Positions 59,368 to 64,000 of a DNA stretch of 64,000 bases are shown here, piece by piece (within the stretch, counting starts at the first letter, position 1; every line of letters begins with the position of its first letter). Both the position numbers and the translations under genes were made by a program. The stretch covers positions 9,746-73,745 of the forward strand of contig CALCYI010000048.1 in NCBI GenBank assembly GCA_937907605.1. Reading direction: 5' to 3'. The notes beneath the pieces are model-generated. The model was not told the origin of the DNA. It worked only from the letters and a program-made list of their open reading frames with translations, and ran no database searches. The stretch comes from an uncultured Clostridia bacterium. GTDB taxonomy: Bacteria > Bacillota > Clostridia > Oscillospirales > Acutalibacteraceae.

Positions 59368-59694
59368 ATGCTCGGTAAAAAGGTTAAAGTAACGGTTGAC
59401 AGACCGCTCGGCACATATCATCCACAGCATAAGGATTTATATTATCCTATTAACTACGGATACGTTGAGGGAATAATTGCGCCTGACGGCGAGGAGCAGG
59501 ACGCGTATATTCTCGGCGTTGACAAACCTGTTACAGAATTTGAGGGCGTTGTAATCGCCGTTATTCATCGGAAGAATGATGTTGAAGAAAAGTGGGTTGT
59601 CGCGCCCGAAGGCAGTAGCTATACAAAGGAAGAAATTGAAACCGCTGTACGTTTTCAGGAACAGTATTTTGATACCGAAATCATTATAAAATAA
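59368..59694 (+). CDS. Inorganic pyrophosphatase-like protein, short form
   Basis: The 108-residue protein has the family I pyrophosphatase core (YYPINYGYVEGIIAPDGEEQDAYILGVDKP) with metal-binding aspartates. It is much shorter than the usual 170-180 residues. It splits PPi, which Nudix reactions may release. RBS AAGGAGC. Confidence 0.85.
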   Translation: MLGKKVKVTVDRPLGTYHPQHKDLYYPINYGYVEGIIAPDGEEQDAYILGVDKPVTEFEGVVIAVIHRKNDVEEKWVVAPEGSSYTKEEIETAVRFQEQYFDTEIIIK

Positions 59695-59730
59695 ACTTTT
59701 AGAAAAAAGAAGCCGTCCCTTCAGAGAAGG

Positions 59731-59777
59731 TGCCATAACGAAGGTTTTGAAAGTAAGTAGAAACAATCGTTATGGCA
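59731..59777. repeat. 11-bp inverted repeat upstream of tnpV
   Basis: TGCCATAACGA (59731-59741) and TCGTTATGGCA (59767-59777) are perfect inverted copies around 25 bases. It might be the end or control element of the transposon remnant. Confidence 0.6.
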
Positions 59778-59828
59778 TTTTGCATTTTACAACAATTATT
59801 AAAAACATTAATATTGGAGGAAAATGCA

Positions 59829-60206
59829 ATGAAAAAGCATATTACTGATGAGAAAAACGGACTGGATTATACACTGGTAAACGGTGTTTATTTGCCTAAT
59901 TTGGTTTCATACGAAACGAATTATGAAATCGGTATTTGGGGTATGAGGTATTATGATTACATCAAAGAACACCGACCTGCCTTCTGTACTTCATTGAGAG
60001 TGCAATGCAAATTGAACGCACATTTACACGAGGTTGATGTCAGAGCAATCGAGATGTTCGACCGCCTTGTGAAGCAATTCAAAGAGCAGCAAGGTATTAC
60101 CGAACAACTCAAAGCAGATGATATGATGGCTTGGGTGCAGGCAATGAATGGCATTACCAATCAGGCAAGAGAGATTGTCCATAACGAAATCATTTATACG
60201 AGGTGA
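59829..60206 (+). CDS. TnpV-like transposon-encoded protein
   Basis: Start at 59829 (MKKHITDEKNG), 125 residues, RBS GGAGG. The sequence fits TnpV, a protein of unknown role in clostridial transposons: LDYTLVNGVYLPNL, IKEHRPAFCTSLRVQCKLNAHLHEVD, AREIVHNEIIYTR. No transposase or recombinase is seen nearby, so it is a remnant. Confidence 0.82.
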   Translation: MKKHITDEKNGLDYTLVNGVYLPNLVSYETNYEIGIWGMRYYDYIKEHRPAFCTSLRVQCKLNAHLHEVDVRAIEMFDRLVKQFKEQQGITEQLKADDMMAWVQAMNGITNQAREIVHNEIIYTR

Positions 60207-60210
60207 CGAT

Positions 60211-60474
60211 ATGGACATTCTTGAAGAGCTTTGGTACGGTAATATTACGCCGACAGAATACAGCCGCATTGAAAATAATTCCAATTACAAGGAAGCACTG
60301 AGATTAGTAAATCAGAATCAGGAACGATTGAGAAAAACGCTGAATGATGAACAAAATGAGTTGCTTGAAAAACTGCTTACGGCAAACGAAGAATTTGCAA
60401 ATCTTATTGAGCTTGACTGCTTCAAGGTTGGTTTCAAACTTGGCGTAAGATTAACAATAGAAGCGTATAATTAA
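60211..60474 (+). CDS. DUF6809-like transposon-associated protein
   Basis: Start at 60211 (MDILEELWYGNITP), 87 residues, with GAGGTG as RBS. It fits a small family often found next to tnpV (ILExLYxGNIxPxE ... CFKVGFKLGVRLTIEAYN). Helical; function unknown. Confidence 0.75.
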   Translation: MDILEELWYGNITPTEYSRIENNSNYKEALRLVNQNQERLRKTLNDEQNELLEKLLTANEEFANLIELDCFKVGFKLGVRLTIEAYN

Positions 60475-60729
60475 GACGAGGCAGGGATGAAAATCCCTGC
60501 CTTAACTCATTAAACCACTTATCCGTCTTGACCAGTAAAAAATGCATTTTATCAAATAACGATACTTAAAATGATGAAGGATAAGTAAAAAGTAATCTGT
60601 TAAAACAACTTGCATTTTTCTCTGCTCTTGAGCAGCGAAAAATCCGCAAAAATGGGCTGATTTAGTTTAGTGAAATAAAGAACAATGATAAATTTTAGTT
60701 ACTTAAATACACGAGTTTATAAAAAACAA
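60475..60729. other. Intergenic region behind the transposon remnant
   Basis: About 250 AT-rich bases with two hairpins: GGCAGGGAT-gaaa-ATCCCTGCC (60480-60501), probably ending the tnpV pair, and TTTTTCTCTGCTC-TTGAGCAGCGAAAAA (60615-60642). I see no gene. Confidence 0.55.
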
Positions 60730-60758
60730 ATGACATTGATTTGAAATTATGATATAAT
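60730..60758 (+). promoter_or_regulatory. Promoter of the clostripain-like gene
   Basis: ATGACA (60730-60735), 17 bases, TATAAT (60753-60758). Confidence 0.65.
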
Positions 60759-60789
60759 CATACATAACGAATTAATGGGAGCATTAAGG

Positions 60790-62682
60790 ATGAAAAGAGC
60801 AATTTCATTTATAATGACACTTGTATTGCTGCTTACGCTATTCTGCGGTTGCAGTAATATAACCTCAAATAAGAAAACGTTATTCATATATATGTGCGGC
60901 TCTAATTTGGAAACGAAGCAGGGACTTGCAGGAAAAAACATTGACGAAATCCTGTCTGCAAATATCGGAAACAATATGGATATTGTTATTGAAACAGGCG
61001 GCGCACAAATTTGGCGTTCTCACGATATTGATAACAGCGCAATTCAGCGATATGAGATTAAAGGCGGAAAGCTTAATCTGATTGAAACCGTTGAAAATAA
61101 TAATATGGGCGAGGCTGAAACGCTGACTGATTTTCTTACTTGGGGACAGGAGCATTACTCCACGAAGGACAGTATGCTCGTCCTTTGGGACCACGGTGCC
61201 GGAGCGACCAAAGGCGTTTGCTATGACGAAAACTACTCCTACGATTCCCTGACGTTAAAGGAATTGAAAGAAGCGCTTGAAAATGCAGAGCTTAAAAACA
61301 AATTTCAGATTATCGGTTTTGACGCCTGCCTTATGGCATCTATCGAAACGGCATATTATGTTTACGATTATGCAAGATATATGATTGCCTCTGAGGAAAT
61401 TGAGCCCGCCGGAGGCTGGGATTACAAAACCCTGTGCGAAGCCTTTTCCAATAGCAAGGATTACGTTTCAATCGGCAAGGCAATTTGCGACGCATATATG
61501 CAAAAATGCAAGGATAAGGGAAAGCTTTTTGCTACGCTTTCACTGTTTGATTTATCTAAGACGCCGCTTCTTATGAATCAGTGCTCCGCTGCGATTGAAT
61601 ATATTGAAAAATACACGGGTAATGCCGATTATTTTTCCGAAGTCAGAAATGCGATGAACACCTGTGAAAAATTCGGAGGAGATAATTCGTTTCAGGGTGC
61701 TTCCAATATGCTTGACTTTGTGGATTTTGTAAACAGCGTAACAGGCGAGGAATATAAGGACCTTATCGACGCAAGCGATTTTGTTCTGTATTCCGTCAAC
61801 AGCGGTCAGAGAACCAACAGCGGTATTTCCTTCTACTATCCGATGGTTTATAATGAACAAGAGGTTAATGATTATTTAGAACTTAAAGTAAACGATAATT
61901 TCAACAGCTTTTTATCAAGGCATTACACCAATGTACCCTCAACAACGATAACCTTTTCCGATAAGGGAAGTATCGCTTCAAACGGCGCTTTTACGGTTAA
62001 GCTGAATCCCGATTGCGCCGATTATTTCAGTCAGATTAATTTCATTCTGATGAACAGGGATGAAAACGGTGTGCAGCACATTTTATGTACGGATAATGAT
62101 ATGAATAAAGACTGGGAGAATATGACATTCAGGAGCAATTTCAGAGGCATCAGCCTTGCCCTTGACGGACACAGACTTTTCTACACAAGCGTTGCAAACA
62201 ATCCAAATTACACATCGTTTATCGCTCCTGTTAAGGTAAACGGAGAAAAAACTAATTTGCGCTTTGTTTTTGTATGGGACGACAGTGCATTTAACGGCGG
62301 TTATTATCAGTTGGCAGGTCTGTGGAACGGCTATGACGAAAACGGTCTCCCCGATAATGATATTATCCCGCTTAAAAGCGGCGACAAGCTTCAGGTTGTT
62401 ACAGACACAGTTCTTGAAAACGGCACGCCAAAGGAAAACTACAGCGAAGAATTTATAATCGGAAACGACGGCGGCACTATTTCAGAAATCCCGCTTGACG
62501 GCAAGGAATATCAGTATGTATTTGTTGCAACGGATATTTTCGGCAACACCTACACATCGGATATGGCTACCTTTGAAATGACGGTAAGCTACGACGAGCT
62601 GCTCAACAATCCTTTGCCTGACGAAACCTTTGCGGCAAAGGTAACGAATATAGAGCCGTATGAGAATAATACTGTAAATTAA
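60790..62682 (+). CDS. Clostripain-family (C11) cysteine protease, lipoprotein
   Basis: Start at 60790 (MKRAISFIMT), 630 residues. A lipoprotein signal ends at LTLFCGC; the C11 domain follows with the catalytic His in LWDHGAG and Cys in FDACLMAS (about residue 180). The C-terminal 200 residues are beta-rich. Secreted and membrane-held; cleaves proteins after basic residues in known members. A membrane protein gene follows by 24 bases. Confidence 0.88.
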   Translation: MKRAISFIMTLVLLLTLFCGCSNITSNKKTLFIYMCGSNLETKQGLAGKNIDEILSANIGNNMDIVIETGGAQIWRSHDIDNSAIQRYEIKGGKLNLIETVENNNMGEAETLTDFLTWGQEHYSTKDSMLVLWDHGAGATKGVCYDENYSYDSLTLKELKEALENAELKNKFQIIGFDACLMASIETAYYVYDYARYMIASEEIEPAGGWDYKTLCEAFSNSKDYVSIGKAICDAYMQKCKDKGKLFATLSLFDLSKTPLLMNQCSAAIEYIEKYTGNADYFSEVRNAMNTCEKFGGDNSFQGASNMLDFVDFVNSVTGEEYKDLIDASDFVLYSVNSGQRTNSGISFYYPMVYNEQEVNDYLELKVNDNFNSFLSRHYTNVPSTTITFSDKGSIASNGAFTVKLNPDCADYFSQINFILMNRDENGVQHILCTDNDMNKDWENMTFRSNFRGISLALDGHRLFYTSVANNPNYTSFIAPVKVNGEKTNLRFVFVWDDSAFNGGYYQLAGLWNGYDENGLPDNDIIPLKSGDKLQVVTDTVLENGTPKENYSEEFIIGNDGGTISEIPLDGKEYQYVFVATDIFGNTYTSDMATFEMTVSYDELLNNPLPDETFAAKVTNIEPYENNTVN

Positions 62683-62706
62683 AAGCATAAACAGGAGAAA
62701 GAAATT

Positions 62707-63294
62707 ATGGAAAAAGGTAAAAATATGCTGCAACGAGCTATCGTTGTGCTTTTGTCGCTTGCAGGAATCGCAGTCTGCATTGTTTCAATCTTTTGGAGAA
62801 TAGATAATTATATATCCATCCGTTCTTTCATCGTTGTCGGCATTTATTATTGCCTTGTGTTTTATTACGGAGTTTACGGGTACAAAATCCCGCACGGAAA
62901 CCTTGTAAGGTATCTTATGCTGATATTAGCGGCGTATAATATTTTTAACGTTACCGTTTCAATTTATCGCTGGTATAAGCTGCCGTGGGTTGTGCTTGTT
63001 GCAGGCAATCTTGCCGCAATGTTTATAGCCTATATGGCGGGAAGGCTTAATAAGTTTAAGAAAAATATTATCGTTGCAGTTATCGTTACGGCTTTGCTGC
63101 TTACAGAGTGCTTCTGGCCCGTTAAGATTCCGGGCGTTGAGGCTGACGCTCTTTTCTTCCTTGACCGCTCGCTGCCTCTCTTTATGTGGCTAACGACTAT
63201 GAGTATTTATTTCTTCCGCTATAAAGAGCATACTAAAGCAGGTCTTACGGATAAGGCAGAGCAGGACAAATCCGAACAGCCCAAAATACAGTGA
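62707..63294 (+). CDS. Membrane protein of unknown function
   Basis: The 195-residue protein has about six membrane helices (AIVVLLSLAGIAVCIVSIFW, IVVGIYYCLVFYYGVYG, LMLILAAYNIFNVTVSIY, VVLVAGNLAAMFIAY, IIVAVIVTALLLTECFW, ALFFLDRSLPLFMWLTTMSIYFF) and a charged tail. Co-transcribed with the clostripain gene. No family recognised. Confidence 0.7.
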   Translation: MEKGKNMLQRAIVVLLSLAGIAVCIVSIFWRIDNYISIRSFIVVGIYYCLVFYYGVYGYKIPHGNLVRYLMLILAAYNIFNVTVSIYRWYKLPWVVLVAGNLAAMFIAYMAGRLNKFKKNIIVAVIVTALLLTECFWPVKIPGVEADALFFLDRSLPLFMWLTTMSIYFFRYKEHTKAGLTDKAEQDKSEQPKIQ

Positions 63295-63333
63295 TTATGC
63301 AAATTGCTATATTAAACAGAAAATCCGGCAAAA

Positions 63334-63370
63334 AATATTCCCCAAAACGTATTTGGGGAATATTTTTATA
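63334..63370. terminator. Bidirectional terminator
   Basis: Perfect 13-bp stem AATATTCCCCAAA / TTTGGGGAATATT, five-base loop and T-rich tail. Confidence 0.85.
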
Positions 63371-63374
63371 CTTT

Positions 63375-64000
63375 TTATTTTGTTAACCAATCTGAAAAAT
63401 CAATTATTTTAATTCCTTCATACTGATACATAGGATGTCGTGTTCTTGCTATCAGTATTTTTGGATAAGCATCTTGAATTGCGAGCAGAGGTGATACCTC
63501 ACGCTGAAAGGTTTTTTCATCTGAAATATTATCAGACACTTGAATATAGATTTTCTCATCTCGCTTTATTGCAACAAAATCAATTTCTTTTTTATAGAGA
63601 ACTCCGACATACACTTCATATCCTCTTCGCAAAAGCTCTATTGCAATAATATTTTCAAGTACCCTGCCATAATCCATATTCTTGGTGCCGAGCTTTGCAT
63701 AACGAAATGAGTGGTCGCTCAAATAGTATTTAACTGTTGAGGAAAGATACTTTTTTCCTTTAATATCATATCTTGGTACTTTGTAAAATGCAAAAGCATT
63801 GCATAGATACTGAATGTATGAACCAATTGTCTTATGATTGATTTTATCTTTATTGCTGTTAAAGGTGTCCGCTATTGTTCTTGCCGAAGTAAGATTTGAA
63901 ATGTTATCCATCAGAAAATCTACAAGCCTGTCCATCAAAGCCATATTGCGAATTTTGTATTTTTTACGAATATCTCTCACTATCAGCGTATTAAAAACAT
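63375..64000 (-). CDS. DUF4143-type ATPase, C-terminal part (cut by window)
   Basis: The frame is open beyond the right edge; the first visible residues VFNTLIVRDIRKKYKI precede a DUF4143 domain (ENIIAIELLRRGYEVYVGVLYKKEIDFVAIKRDEKIYIQVS). The latter part is the usual nuclease-like fold of AAA ATPase/DUF4143 proteins. The missing N-terminal AAA domain should lie beyond 64000. A GTG at 63980 is probably not the real start. Confidence 0.82.
   Translation of the reverse strand, partial: VFNTLIVRDIRKKYKIRNMALMDRLVDFLMDNISNLTSARTIADTFNSNKDKINHKTIGSYIQYLCNAFAFYKVPRYDIKGKKYLSSTVKYYLSDHSFRYAKLGTKNMDYGRVLENIIAIELLRRGYEVYVGVLYKKEIDFVAIKRDEKIYIQVSDNISDEKTFQREVSPLLAIQDAYPKILIARTRHPMYQYEGIKIIDFSDWLTK

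Overview
The window looks like a chromosomal segment of a Gram-positive, probably spore-forming anaerobe of class Clostridia. My best guess is Oscillospirales/Ruminococcaceae, with moderate confidence. The signs are a SpoIIE phosphatase, Mini-ribonuclease III, the ribosomal cluster L21-Prp-L27 with a cleavable L27 leader, a class B sortase with an SPKTG substrate, an LCP protein, AGGAGG-type ribosome binding sites and sigma-A promoters. Many intergenic regions carry small hairpin repeats of a style I associate with gut Ruminococcaceae. No rRNA, CRISPR array or integrase was found; one tRNA (Val, anticodon UAC) is present.

Layout. 1-9.6 kb: housekeeping and uncharacterised genes (radical SAM protein, argS with a DUF1934 protein, murI, a three-gene operon of unknown function, a membrane-interrupted M28 peptidase, DUF1015). 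9.65-20.1 kb: a compact minus-strand phage-derived cluster running terminase small and large subunits, portal, protease/scaffold, decoration, major capsid, three connector/tail-completion genes, then directly LysM, hub, spike, wedge and fibre baseplate genes. Tail tube, sheath, chaperone and tape measure are absent, with a roughly 90-base junction where they should be. There is no integrase, replication or lysis gene. 20.4-23.0 kb: an AT-rich BcgI-like restriction-modification operon (Phd/YefM-type regulator, nuclease-methylase fusion, half-size specificity subunit) with palindromic operators. 23.1-27.0 kb: a GlmS-like protein that has lost the recognisable catalytic residues of both domains, then spoIIE.

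27-31 kb: tRNA-Val with tRNA-like repeats and a structured element, mrnC-obgE, and a divergent DUF1858/DUF1846 pair sharing an operator-like inverted repeat. 31-37 kb: carbohydrate-active genes (GH39-like surface enzyme, HGSNAT-type acetyltransferase, GH28), a SecB-like protein and a DUF6472 protein. 37-41.8 kb: split transketolase, then a cell-surface operon (SPKTG protein, sortase B, LCP protein with a long Ser/His repeat). 42-50.5 kb: heterodimeric ABC exporter, rsmA, MATE transporter, and an NfeD/band-7/PspC membrane operon. 50.5-58.5 kb: rpsO-pnp, a MacAB-like ABC system, rplU-prp-rpmA. 58.5-64 kb: ASCH-Nudix-pyrophosphatase operon, a TnpV/DUF6809 transposon remnant, a clostripain-like lipoprotein with a membrane partner, and the 3' part of a DUF4143-type gene cut by the window edge.

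The strongest candidates for something undescribed are the tail-less but otherwise open phage particle cluster, the neighbouring regulator-controlled restriction system, the catalytically degenerate GlmS beside spoIIE, and a structured element flanked by tRNA T-arm copies beside the tRNA gene. All functional statements come from reading the sequence and from family knowledge; no database search was possible.
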